A DNA stretch of 64,000 bases, from NCBI GenBank assembly GCA_963793465.1, contig CAWCAJ010000013.1, positions 248,001-312,000 on the forward strand. The letters run 5' to 3'. Numbering within the stretch: position 1 is the first letter of the stretch; each line of letters opens with the position of its first letter. This DNA comes from CAJQPP01 sp963793465. Its GTDB lineage: Bacteria > Planctomycetota > Planctomycetia > Pirellulales > Pirellulaceae. Shown here piece by piece: positions 18,310 through 26,482 of the stretch. A program made the translations under genes and the position numbers. Below the pieces are notes generated by a model. That model saw nothing but the letters and a program-made list of their open reading frames with translations. It had not been told where the DNA came from and did not search any database.

Positions 18310-18636
18310 TCAGGTCGGATCCCGGGGTGGTTCCAGACAAACGAACACCTCATCCCCCTGGACCACCACGCGATAGGCATCGGTGGCTACCCGTGGGTTG
18401 TCGCACCAGGTTCCGTCACGCACATCAAATCGCCAGGCATGCAAGGGGCAAGCCACCACGCAGCCTTCCAGATGACCTGCGGAAAGGCTGGCACCCATAT
18501 GGGGACAGGCATCGTTGATGGCGTAGAACTGCCCCGCCACATGGAACACCGCCACGATTTGATCCTGGACTTCATAACTGTAACCCTGGCCTTCCGGGAT
18601 TTCGTCGACCTTACAGACTCGGAACAGTTCGCTCAT
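18310..18636 (-). CDS. Rieske [2Fe-2S] protein, NirD-like
   Basis: The 108-residue product is a single Rieske domain with both cluster-binding boxes: CPHMGA and CPLHAW, separated by 14-15 residues, which supplies the two Cys and two His ligands. Length and layout fit the small-subunit nitrite reductase (NirD) or Rieske ferredoxin type. No nitrite reductase large subunit or dioxygenase is nearby, so the redox partner is unknown and I give no symbol. It is divergent from the MazG-like gene, with a 73-base spacer. Confidence 0.93.
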   Translation of the reverse strand: MSELFRVCKVDEIPEGQGYSYEVQDQIVAVFHVAGQFYAINDACPHMGASLSAGHLEGCVVACPLHAWRFDVRDGTWCDNPRVATDAYRVVVQGDEVFVCLEPPRDPT

Positions 18637-18709
18637 GAAGTTCGGGGGCTGTTTTAGAAAGAAAATTCAGGTATGAACTGGGGGCTGATTTGCTGCTTCT
18701 GATTAAACC

Positions 18710-19060
18710 ATGACCGGGGCGATGAAGACAACCGCTAACCAGACGGATCCACCGCGGCCAATTTCCATTGGTGATTTCCAACAACTGATTCGGGAAATGT
18801 ATCTGGAAAAGGACATGGCGCGGGGGGTCTCGGGCACCTTCATGTGGTTGATGGAAGAGGTCGGGGAATTGGCATCCGCCTTGCGTTCCGACGATCGTGA
18901 AAATCTGCAGGAAGAGTTCGCCGATGTGCTGGCCTGGCTGGTCACGATAGCCAATGTGGCCGGCGTCGATTTGACGCAGGCCGTGGCTGCCAAGTATGGG
19001 ACTGGTTGCCCCGGGTGCGGCCAGTTCCAATGCCAGTGCCCCGACCAGGAAAAACCATGA
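18710..19060 (+). CDS. MazG-like nucleotide pyrophosphohydrolase with Cys-rich tail
   Basis: The 116-residue product has the all-alpha NTP pyrophosphohydrolase motif: WLMEEVGELASAL (EExxE) followed by LQEEFADVLAWL (ExxD), which bind Mg2+. Such enzymes hydrolyse nucleoside triphosphates to monophosphates and are thought to clean damaged nucleotides. After the core the C-terminus reads CPGCGQFQCQC, a C-x2-C-x4-C-x-C pattern that looks like a small metal-binding knuckle and is not part of the standard domain. The start is either 18710 or the ATG at 18722. Confidence 0.88.
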   Translation: MTGAMKTTANQTDPPRPISIGDFQQLIREMYLEKDMARGVSGTFMWLMEEVGELASALRSDDRENLQEEFADVLAWLVTIANVAGVDLTQAVAAKYGTGCPGCGQFQCQCPDQEKP

Positions 19061-19200
19061 GTCTGCAAGCCCGCGGGGCGGGAATCCGCGTCTGTCCGCA
19101 AACCGCAGAATCCTGCCCATAGGCCTGACTGCGGCAGTGGATTATGCTTGAGGTTTCGTTTTCTGGTGAGCATCCTGATGGGAACTCCCTGATGCCCGCC

Positions 19201-19232
19201 ACCCGAATTCCAAGCCACCCGAATTCCAAGCC
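19201..19232. repeat. 16-bp tandem duplication (2 copies)
   Basis: The unit ACCCGAATTCCAAGCC is present twice in perfect tandem, and a partial third copy (ACCC) follows, about 20 bases before the start of the next gene. Confidence 0.9.
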
Positions 19233-19253
19233 ACCCATGTCGGTGCCCCCGTG

Positions 19254-21464
19254 ATGTTCTTCCACCCCATAACTCGAATCCCCGCGTCTGGCCACCATGG
19301 ACTGCCGGGCATGCTGTGTTTGCTGGTGCTGCTGGGGTGGGGGATGGGAACACCGCATTCCTGCAACGCGGAAACGGCGATTGAGTCCCTGCAGGTCGGA
19401 TTTGAGGGACGCGTCGTGCTGGGTCGCTGGGTGCCCTTTTCCATTCGACTGACGACGCCCGCCCCGGTCGCCCGTATCCAACTGGAAACCCTGGACGGCG
19501 ACGCGGTCCCGATTCGCTATGAGCAAACGGTGGCTGCGGGAGCCAGCCGGTCGGGATCGCCCGCAGCGGTGGACCCGGGCCTGCGTGCCGGTTTGATGCG
19601 TCTGGGGCGAGCATCCGGAATTCAGGTAAGACTTCTGGATGACCAGGGAATGGAGATTGCCAGCCGCCGCTTCTCCCTGGACGAATTACGCGAAACGCAT
19701 ACGTTTTTGCCGGGAACGACCCGGTTGACCCTGTTCCCGCTGTGGCAGCAAGACCTGCCGGCGGATGAAAACACGGTCCCCCAAGTGGAACGCCATCTGG
19801 CGGATGAAACCGCGATCGTCCGCGAGGGGCAGCTGTTGCCTGAGCACTGGATGGGGTATGACTCGGTGCGAACGATGTTGTTAATGCCCGATCCCGCCTG
19901 GGCCAGCCTGACGGATGCCCAACGCGGCGCCATTGAGGATTGGGTACGTCAAGGCGGTCGGCTGTTGATTACCGGGGGAGACGCATTTGACAGCCGTTTC
20001 GCAACGGCCCTGGGAGATCTTTCACCGGGCGCCTTTGAATCGCGGCAGGTGATTTCCGATACGGGTTCCATTGAGCTGTTTACCAAGTCGAACGAACAAC
20101 TGGTCAAACCCGCTGGCCCCCAACTGGCAGTCACGGTGGTCAATTTTGAAAACCGGGAGCGTCGCCTGGTGGGTCGGGCTGCCGATCATCCCCTGATCAT
20201 GCATTGGATCCACGGATTCGGACGGGTCTCATTCATTTGCCTGGACTTCACCAGTGAACCTCTGGTTTCCTGGGACGGGCGACGTCGCCTGCTGACGTTG
20301 GCTCTGGACGCCACCGCTGAAGCCCCCAGCGAATCCGCCGGCACCCGCGTAGGACGAGTTTCCCATATCGGGTTCACCGACATCGTAGGCCAACTGCGGG
20401 CGGCTATGGACCAGTTCAAACGGGTCTCGTTTATCACGTTTACGTTGGTGGCGTTGTTGGTGGGCCTGTTCATACTGGCGATAGGACCTGGCGACTTCCT
20501 GTTTCTGCGACGGATCGTTGGCCGCATGGAACTGACCTGGCTGACGTTTTCCCTGATCTGCCTGGCATTTTGCCTGCTGGCCTGGTGGCTGGCAACGCAA
20601 CTCAAATCCGCGGAAACCGAAATCAACCAGGTAGAGATCATCGATGTGGATGCCGCGACGCAGATGGTTCGCGGCAATGTCTGGGCCCATCTGTATAGCC
20701 CCCGCACGGCGACCTATGACATTCATTTACCCCGGCAAAACAGCCTTTTCGGCCCGCTCGATCAAGGCTGGCTGGGCTGGCAGGGATTGCCCGGCGGCGG
20801 GTTGGGTTCCATGCAATCACGCACCGACCTGGGACTTTACCGCCGACAATACGAATGCGTGATTGATCCCCGGGGATCCCATCTGCGGAATTTGCCAATG
20901 CAGAACGCCGCGACCAAGGCCCTGCACGCCCTCTGGACGGGACGTTTGGAGAACTCTATTCGCAGTGGATTGAGGCAAAGCCCGACCAGCGATGCCTTGT
21001 TGGGAACGGTCACGAACCCGCTGGATCAACCGTTGGTCGATTGTGTATTGCTATATGGTGACTGGGTGTATCAACTTCAGGACCGACCGCTGGAGGCCAA
21101 CGAAACCATCGTGGTGGAAGACGATCTGCGGGAAAAGACGATTGCAGCCCATTTCACCCGCTTGGGCAGCCGCGGCGATGATGAAGTCAGCACGGCCTGG
21201 GATACCAACAGCACCCGTTTACCGCGAATCCTGCAGATGATGTCGTTTTTTGACGCTATTGGGGGCCAGACCTATACACAACTGACCCACGATTACCATC
21301 CGGCGATCGACTTCAGTTACCAACTGCAGATGGGGCGGGCGGTTTTGATCGGTCAGATCCGTCAGGTAACCACGCCGTTAACCGTCGATGACCAGCCATT
21401 TCAAAACTATGATCAACGACTTTCCATGGTCCGAATTGTCCTGCCAGTGCAACCGAGAAAGTAG
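19254..21464 (+). CDS. Large membrane protein preceding an ABC ATPase
   Basis: The 736-residue product has an N-terminal signal or anchor (LCLLVLLGWGM), a large extracytoplasmic part with a beta-sandwich-like start and a Rossmann-like stretch (GAIEDWVRQGGRLLITGGDAF), two adjacent transmembrane segments in the middle (TFTLVALLVGLFILAIGPGDF and LTFSLICLAFCLLAWWLA), then a second large soluble part. This layout resembles proteins found beside ABC exporters and gliding-type systems, but I cannot name the family. ATG at 19254 was chosen; GTG at 19251 is also in frame. The ABC ATPase starts 20 bases after its stop, so the two very likely form an operon. Confidence 0.85.
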   Translation: MFFHPITRIPASGHHGLPGMLCLLVLLGWGMGTPHSCNAETAIESLQVGFEGRVVLGRWVPFSIRLTTPAPVARIQLETLDGDAVPIRYEQTVAAGASRSGSPAAVDPGLRAGLMRLGRASGIQVRLLDDQGMEIASRRFSLDELRETHTFLPGTTRLTLFPLWQQDLPADENTVPQVERHLADETAIVREGQLLPEHWMGYDSVRTMLLMPDPAWASLTDAQRGAIEDWVRQGGRLLITGGDAFDSRFATALGDLSPGAFESRQVISDTGSIELFTKSNEQLVKPAGPQLAVTVVNFENRERRLVGRAADHPLIMHWIHGFGRVSFICLDFTSEPLVSWDGRRRLLTLALDATAEAPSESAGTRVGRVSHIGFTDIVGQLRAAMDQFKRVSFITFTLVALLVGLFILAIGPGDFLFLRRIVGRMELTWLTFSLICLAFCLLAWWLATQLKSAETEINQVEIIDVDAATQMVRGNVWAHLYSPRTATYDIHLPRQNSLFGPLDQGWLGWQGLPGGGLGSMQSRTDLGLYRRQYECVIDPRGSHLRNLPMQNAATKALHALWTGRLENSIRSGLRQSPTSDALLGTVTNPLDQPLVDCVLLYGDWVYQLQDRPLEANETIVVEDDLREKTIAAHFTRLGSRGDDEVSTAWDTNSTRLPRILQMMSFFDAIGGQTYTQLTHDYHPAIDFSYQLQMGRAVLIGQIRQVTTPLTVDDQPFQNYDQRLSMVRIVLPVQPRK

Positions 21465-21484
21465 TAGGGGAAGGTACCAGCGAA

Positions 21485-22417
21485 GTGATAAAGACGGAAA
21501 ATCTGACTAAAAAATACGGCGAGATGTTCGCCATCAACTCGATCGATCTGAACCTGGAGCAGGGGGACCTGTTTGGTTTCATCGGGCCCAATGGTGCCGG
21601 CAAAACCACCACCATGCGGATCATTGCCACATTGCTGGAACCCACCTGGGGTGAGGCATACGTGTGCGATTACTCGATTTACAACCATCCCAAAGAGATC
21701 CGCCGTTTGGTGGGTTACATGCCCGATTTCTTTGGCGTCTACGACGACATGAAAGTCATCGAGTACCTGGAGTTCTTTGCCGCCGCCTACCGGATCACGG
21801 GACCGGAACGGCGGCGGCGGTGTGACGAGATGTTGAACACGGTCGACCTGGACTTCAAACGTGACGCCTTTGCCAACACTTTGTCACGGGGTCAAACGCA
21901 GCGTTTGGGATTGGCCAGGGTGTTATTGCACGACCCCCAGGTTTTGCTGCTGGATGAACCGTTAAGTGGTTTGGATCCGCGTGCCCGCATCGAAATGCGA
22001 AACCTGCTGCGGAGACTCGGGCAGATGGGAAAGACGATTGTGGTGTCCAGTCACATCCTGCCCGAGTTGGCAGACATCTGCAACAAGGTGGGCATTATTG
22101 ATCGCGGTGTCATGAGTGTTTCGGCTGAAGTCAGCGAGGTGATGCGTCAGGTACGGCAAAGAGTGGTTCTGCAGATTGGTGTGGCGGACGACCAGCCGAA
22201 AGCAGCGGAAACCCTGCAGTCCATGGAAATCGTGGATCTGGTCGCCCCCGGGGACGGTTTTCTGGTGGTCACCCTGAACGAGGGTGTCAGCGATTATTCC
22301 GAGATCGCCACAGATTTGATCAAGGCCGGATTTCGACTGACCCGATTCAGTGAAGAAGAAGTCAATCTGGAATCGGCCTTCATGGCCCTGACCAAGGGGC
22401 TGGGGCAGAACTTCTGA
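21485..22417 (+). CDS. ABC transporter ATP-binding protein
   Basis: The 310-residue product has a complete nucleotide-binding domain: Walker A IGPNGAGKTTT, the signature as LSRGQTQR (Arg instead of the usual second Gly), Walker B QVLLLDEPLSGLD and the switch histidine in VVSSHIL. It is closest in style to the ATPases of ABC-2 exporters (CcmA/NatA type) with a C-terminal extension of about 90 residues. The start codon is GTG at 21485 with an AGGGGAAGG site upstream. No ABC-2 permease follows; the only membrane protein in the operon is the upstream one, which has just two central TM segments. Confidence 0.93.
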   Translation: MIKTENLTKKYGEMFAINSIDLNLEQGDLFGFIGPNGAGKTTTMRIIATLLEPTWGEAYVCDYSIYNHPKEIRRLVGYMPDFFGVYDDMKVIEYLEFFAAAYRITGPERRRRCDEMLNTVDLDFKRDAFANTLSRGQTQRLGLARVLLHDPQVLLLDEPLSGLDPRARIEMRNLLRRLGQMGKTIVVSSHILPELADICNKVGIIDRGVMSVSAEVSEVMRQVRQRVVLQIGVADDQPKAAETLQSMEIVDLVAPGDGFLVVTLNEGVSDYSEIATDLIKAGFRLTRFSEEEVNLESAFMALTKGLGQNF

Positions 22418-22679
22418 GCAGCCCAGTTCCGCGACTCCTGCCCGGGCCGCCAAACCGGCCAGATCGGCATCATCCGGGGTGGAGACCAACCAGGTCCGCC
22501 AAAAAAGGCCAAGAAAAAAGGCCCAGGGCAGGCGTTTTGGCCAGCGTTCTCAGGAATGCTCTCGGAAACCTTGGTAGGATATGCGTCAGGCTGGCACCGC
22601 ACGGAGCCCCCACTCCGGCCGCTCCCCGTTTTTCCGCAAGCAGTTCGCAAGACTGACATTCAACTCTTGAGCTTCTCAC

Positions 22680-23657
22680 ATGTTCATCAACTCACTGTGC
22701 GTTCGGTTTTTGACCCTTCTCGTTGTCGGTTTGGCTGGTTCGCACACTGCGGCTGACATCATCAACACATATCAGATTGGAAATTCGTTGACCGTGACCG
22801 CGACTCCCAGTGGCGCGTTGGCCAACTGGGCAGCCTGGTCCAATGGCGATCAAGTGCGAAGCGGCATGCACATCAGTTGTGGCAATCCCCTGGCGCACAT
22901 TTTTGCAAATCCGCAAGATACCTGCGTCTCACCACCCTTTCGTGGACGCTGGGAAACTGCCTTGAATCAGTACAGTGACTGGGATCATATCGTTTTCCAG
23001 CCTCACGTTGGAAACGAAATTACGGCATCCACGCTCGGATCGGACGTGGCGGCCATCAACTCCTGGATTGCCACGGCTCAGGCGGCGGGCAATTCCCAGG
23101 CGACTTTTTATGTGATGCAGGGATATCCCGGGCGTGACTTTTTTCAGGATGATTGGTATCAGTCTGTCGACAACCTTGACAGCACCCCGACGATTCACTC
23201 CCGGGAATACTATGACTACCTTATGCAACGCGTTATCGCGGCCAATCCGGACGCCCAGATTTACATGATCCCGGTGGCAGAAACTTTCGCATTGATCGAT
23301 CAGGCGTTGGCCGCCAATCCGTTGCTGGTCAATGGTGAACTGCTATCGAGTATCGCGGATTTCTACCGGGACGACGTGCATGGGAACCAGTATGGCGGGC
23401 TGGCATCCGGGGCCGCCATTTTTGCCTCACTCTTCGAGACGGGGACCTGGGATTTGACGACTTCGAACAGTGGATTCAAGTATGGCGCCGAGTCGCTCTG
23501 GTCCGAGGAACTTTACCAACTGATTCATGGATCGATCTACCAGGCACATCAGCAGTCAGCTTATGCCCGCAATCTTGCGATTCCAGAGCCGGCTTCGGCC
23601 GCCTGGTTGTTGGCGGCCACGATTTTATTGAGCTGCCGGCGGCGACGAACCGGTTAA
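22680..23657 (+). CDS. PEP-CTERM protein with SGNH-hydrolase-like features
   Basis: The 325-residue product has a signal peptide and a C-terminal exosortase sorting signal: IPEPASAAWLLAATILL followed by CRRRRTG, that is the PEP motif, a hydrophobic helix and a basic tail. The body opens with YQIGNSLT and closes with YRDDVHGNQYG, positions where SGNH esterases place the Ser block and the D-x-x-H catalytic pair, so an esterase or lipase-like role at the cell surface is possible. An exosortase would cleave and release or anchor it; none is encoded in this window. The preceding gap of about 260 bases contains no clear terminator. Confidence 0.9.
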   Translation: MFINSLCVRFLTLLVVGLAGSHTAADIINTYQIGNSLTVTATPSGALANWAAWSNGDQVRSGMHISCGNPLAHIFANPQDTCVSPPFRGRWETALNQYSDWDHIVFQPHVGNEITASTLGSDVAAINSWIATAQAAGNSQATFYVMQGYPGRDFFQDDWYQSVDNLDSTPTIHSREYYDYLMQRVIAANPDAQIYMIPVAETFALIDQALAANPLLVNGELLSSIADFYRDDVHGNQYGGLASGAAIFASLFETGTWDLTTSNSGFKYGAESLWSEELYQLIHGSIYQAHQQSAYARNLAIPEPASAAWLLAATILLSCRRRRTG

Positions 23658-23703
23658 CAGGTCGAAAGAAAAGAACAAAAACAAAAACCGCTCGGCATCG
23701 GCA

Positions 23704-24051
23704 CTAAATCGCTTGCGGTCCGCGTTCGCCGGTGCGGATGCGAATACAGTCCTCCAGGGGCAACACAAAAATCTTGCCGTCCCCAATTTCGCCTTCTTCG
23801 CCGCTGCGGCCCCCACGGGTAATGGCGGCGATCGTGGGTTCCACGAATTCCTCATTCACTGCGATTTGCAGTTGCACCTTGCGTCGCAAACTGGCCAGAA
23901 ATTCATCGACATTGTAGAGTTCGGTTTTCCCGTGTTGGCGGCCAAATCCCTGACAGTCCATGATCGTCAGGCGAAATACTTCTACCTCCGAAAGGGCTGC
24001 TTTGACGGACTCCAGCTTGTGCGGCTGAATAATGGCAATGATCAACTTCAT
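23704..24051 (-). CDS. glnB: PII nitrogen regulatory protein lacking the uridylylation tyrosine
   Basis: PII proteins sense ATP/ADP and 2-oxoglutarate and regulate nitrogen metabolism. The 115-residue product has the family landmarks GFGRQHGKTELY, IGDGKIFVLPL and IRIRTGE. Aligned with E. coli GlnB, position 51 in the T-loop, the tyrosine that is uridylylated, is Phe (in NVDEFLASLRRK), and position 49, a serine that is phosphorylated in cyanobacteria, is Asp. Three extra residues (EEG) sit just before the B-loop IGDGK. Its ATG overlaps the TGA of ftsY (ATGA), so translation is probably coupled. No ammonium transporter gene is adjacent. Confidence 0.93.
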   Translation of the reverse strand: MKLIIAIIQPHKLESVKAALSEVEVFRLTIMDCQGFGRQHGKTELYNVDEFLASLRRKVQLQIAVNEEFVEPTIAAITRGGRSGEEGEIGDGKIFVLPLEDCIRIRTGERGPQAI

Positions 24052-25130
24052 GCGTCGTTGTCCAGATCGAACAGAGCGGAAACGTAGTACTCGACATCAA
24101 ATTGGGCAAAGGCATCGGGTGTCTCTCCCAGTCCAATGAACTTGACCGGCAATCCGAATTCCTGCCGAATGGGAATTGCCACCCCCCCTTTGGCCGTGCC
24201 ATCCAGCTTGGCCAGTACGATACCGGTGCAATCGGCCGCCTGGGAAAACCCCTTGGCCTGGCTGATTGCGTTTTGCCCGGCCGTGGCGTCCAGCACCAGC
24301 AGTACTTCGTGGGGAGCGTCTTCAATCACTTTGGCCATGACCCGTTTGATCTTGGTAAGTTGATCCATCAGGTTGGTTTGGGTTTGCAGGCGACCCGCAG
24401 TATCGACGATACAGACATCGGCGTTGATCTGCTGGGCTCGCTCCACCGCCTTGTAGGCCACTGAGGCGGGATCGCCGCCGGATTTCCCGGTGACAATTTC
24501 GGCGCCCAGGCGTTGAGCCCAAATGGTCAACTGTTCGACCGCTGCAGCGCGAAACGTGTCGCCGGCGCCCAACACCACCGACTTGCCCTGCTGCTTGAAC
24601 AAATGCGTCAGTTTGGCAATCGAAGTGGTTTTCCCTGAGCCGTTGACACCCACGACCATAATCACGGTGGGCCCTGAGACGGCATACTGGATTTCGGCGC
24701 TCTCCTGGGCCATGATTTCGCGGATCACCGTCTTGGCGGAATCCGCCAGTTGCTCCATGGTCACCTTGCGAGCCCGGTGTTCTTTGCCGACCGCATCGCG
24801 AATGGCGGCTGCCGGTCCGGCCCCCATATCTGTCTTCACGAGGTGGGCAAACAGCTCTTTCAGGAACTCATCATCGACCAATCGGCCGTCCTTACCCACC
24901 AGGTCACGAATATCCGTGTTCAGCACGGCTACCGTCTTGCTGACCGCCTGACGAAAACGGCCGAACACACCGGTTTTCTTTTCAGGCGATCTCGGGACTG
25001 GCGATTCACTGACGGGCGGCGTCACGACCGGATCTGGCCGCTCCGGCTCCGTTGGCAACGGCGTTTCCGGCGTTGGCTGATTGGTGGGCGGATCGAGGGG
25101 TTTCTTTTTTCCAAATTTCCAAATCGCCAT
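24048..25130 (-). CDS. ftsY: Signal recognition particle receptor FtsY
   Basis: FtsY is the membrane-associated GTPase that receives ribosome-SRP complexes during co-translational targeting. The 360-residue product has a proline-rich N-terminal region (residues about 10-50), an N domain and a G domain with GVNGSGKTT (161-169), DTFRAAAVEQL, DTAGRLQTQ and AKLDGTAKGG. Length is typical of bacterial FtsY with a short A domain. It lies downstream of nusB with a 113-base gap and overlaps glnB by four bases. The pairing with glnB is unusual. Confidence 0.97.
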   Translation of the reverse strand: MAIWKFGKKKPLDPPTNQPTPETPLPTEPERPDPVVTPPVSESPVPRSPEKKTGVFGRFRQAVSKTVAVLNTDIRDLVGKDGRLVDDEFLKELFAHLVKTDMGAGPAAAIRDAVGKEHRARKVTMEQLADSAKTVIREIMAQESAEIQYAVSGPTVIMVVGVNGSGKTTSIAKLTHLFKQQGKSVVLGAGDTFRAAAVEQLTIWAQRLGAEIVTGKSGGDPASVAYKAVERAQQINADVCIVDTAGRLQTQTNLMDQLTKIKRVMAKVIEDAPHEVLLVLDATAGQNAISQAKGFSQAADCTGIVLAKLDGTAKGGVAIPIRQEFGLPVKFIGLGETPDAFAQFDVEYYVSALFDLDNDA

Positions 25131-25243
25131 GAGTCGATATTTGCTTTCGCAATTTTCAAAAGGGTACAGTTTCGCTTGACGGGGAACGACGGTTGGAGTC
25201 CAGCGGGCCCGGACAGGAACCGGCCCGCCGCACCGCAGGCGGA

Positions 25244-25663
25244 TCAGGGGGTTGTGGGATCGGCGGCATTCTGCATCAATTTATCCAGCACTCCATTTAC
25301 GAACCGCGACGAGTTTTCATCTCCATAGCGGCGCGAAATCTCAATGGCCTCATTGATCGCGACTCGCGGCGGCGTATCGCCAAAGAGGATTTCCCAGGCC
25401 GCGATCCGCATCACATTTCGGTCGGTGGCAGCCATCCGCGAAAGCCGCCAGTTCTCGGTCGTGGCTTGCAGCTTTTCGTCGATGGTTTCCCGGTGTTGCC
25501 GCACACCCTGCAGCAGCGTGTCGGCAAAGACCACCAGGTTTTCATTGCCACCCAGTCGCCGGGCCAGGAACTGCGGGTCGCTCTCACCGCTGTCGGAGCC
25601 ATTCAGGTCATCCCGATAGAGCAATTGCATAACGACTTCGCGAGCGCGACTGCGACGAGACAT
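25244..25663 (-). CDS. nusB: Transcription antitermination factor NusB
   Basis: NusB binds boxA RNA with S10 and promotes rRNA antitermination. The 139-residue product has the all-helical fold with the conserved start SRRSRAREVVMQLLYR, the segment ATDRNVMRIAAWEIL and the signature PPRVAINEAIEISRRYG followed by SSRFVNGVLDKL. ATG at 25663 matches the family's N-terminus; the frame is open to 25759. It lies 71 bases downstream of ribH, the same neighbour found in many bacteria. Confidence 0.96.
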   Translation of the reverse strand: MSRRSRAREVVMQLLYRDDLNGSDSGESDPQFLARRLGGNENLVVFADTLLQGVRQHRETIDEKLQATTENWRLSRMAATDRNVMRIAAWEILFGDTPPRVAINEAIEISRRYGDENSSRFVNGVLDKLMQNAADPTTP

Positions 25664-25734
25664 CGTAGAATTACTCCGTGAACAGGTGACTTGGAAAAGA
25701 ACCAACGGGAACAGGTCTCCGCCTGAACACCAAT

Positions 25735-26217
25735 TTACAGCTGACGCAACTGATCGCACAGGTGGACCATTTCCAGCATGGCCAGCGTGGCTTCCTGCCC
25801 TTTGTTGCCCACCTTGCCGCCGGCCCGCTCGTGGGCCTGTTCAAAAGTCTGACAGGTCAACAGGCCAAAGGCGATGGGGATCCCCGTTTCCAGCGAAAGC
25901 TGGCCAATGGCTTGACTGACGAACCGGTTGATGTGTTGATCGTGGGTCGTGGCACCGCGAATCACGGCCCCCAGGCACACCACCCCGGCATAGCGTTGCG
26001 ACTGAGCAACGTGCCGGGCCGCCAAAGCCAGTTCCCAGGCACCGGGGACTCGAACCAAATCGATTCGGTTGTCGGCAATCCCTTTCTGCCGCAGCGTCTC
26101 GATGGCGGCCTCGCTGAGCTTTCCCGTGATCATCTCATTGTAAGAGGAAACAATGATGGCGAATTGTCGGCCGGTCCAATCGGGGCTGGAGTCCAAAGGG
26201 TTGATTTCGTTGACCAA
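25735..26217 (-). CDS. ribH: 6,7-dimethyl-8-ribityllumazine synthase
   Basis: RibH condenses the pyrimidine precursor with dihydroxybutanone phosphate in riboflavin synthesis. The core shows FAIIVSSYNEMITGKL, VRVPGAWELALAAR, VCLGAVIRGATTHDQHI with the catalytic histidine, and PIAFGLLTCQTFEQAHERAG. No ATG exists near the family's start. TTG at 26217 gives 160 residues, the usual length, and is preceded by a GGAAA stretch; TTG at 26286 would add 23 non-conserved residues. The gene sits between rho and nusB on the same strand. Only the start codon is uncertain. Confidence 0.92.
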   Translation of the reverse strand: MVNEINPLDSSPDWTGRQFAIIVSSYNEMITGKLSEAAIETLRQKGIADNRIDLVRVPGAWELALAARHVAQSQRYAGVVCLGAVIRGATTHDQHINRFVSQAIGQLSLETGIPIAFGLLTCQTFEQAHERAGGKVGNKGQEATLAMLEMVHLCDQLRQL

Positions 26218-26482
26218 GGGTTGTTTTCCGTAAGTGGCGATGGGAGCGATGGATCGTAGGGCCGCAGGGCTGGGGATCCGCCGCAACGGGTCTGCCGCGG
26301 AGTCTGCAACGGGTTACGCAAGCCTGTGGCCGCCGCGGAGCGGGGGAGGGCAGGGCATCCTCGCCGACCGTCCCAGGCACGAGCGACCGGTCAAGCGTCC
26401 GGGTTTCGGCGAACCCGTTCCGCTCATGCTGGATGATACCTCAATCCACTCCGTTCAGCGAGCTTGGCGGAAACCTGGCCCC

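Noticed and set aside
25735..26286. FMN riboswitch before ribH
   Set aside because: ribH lies inside a run of unrelated genes and I could not see the conserved FMN aptamer pattern upstream.
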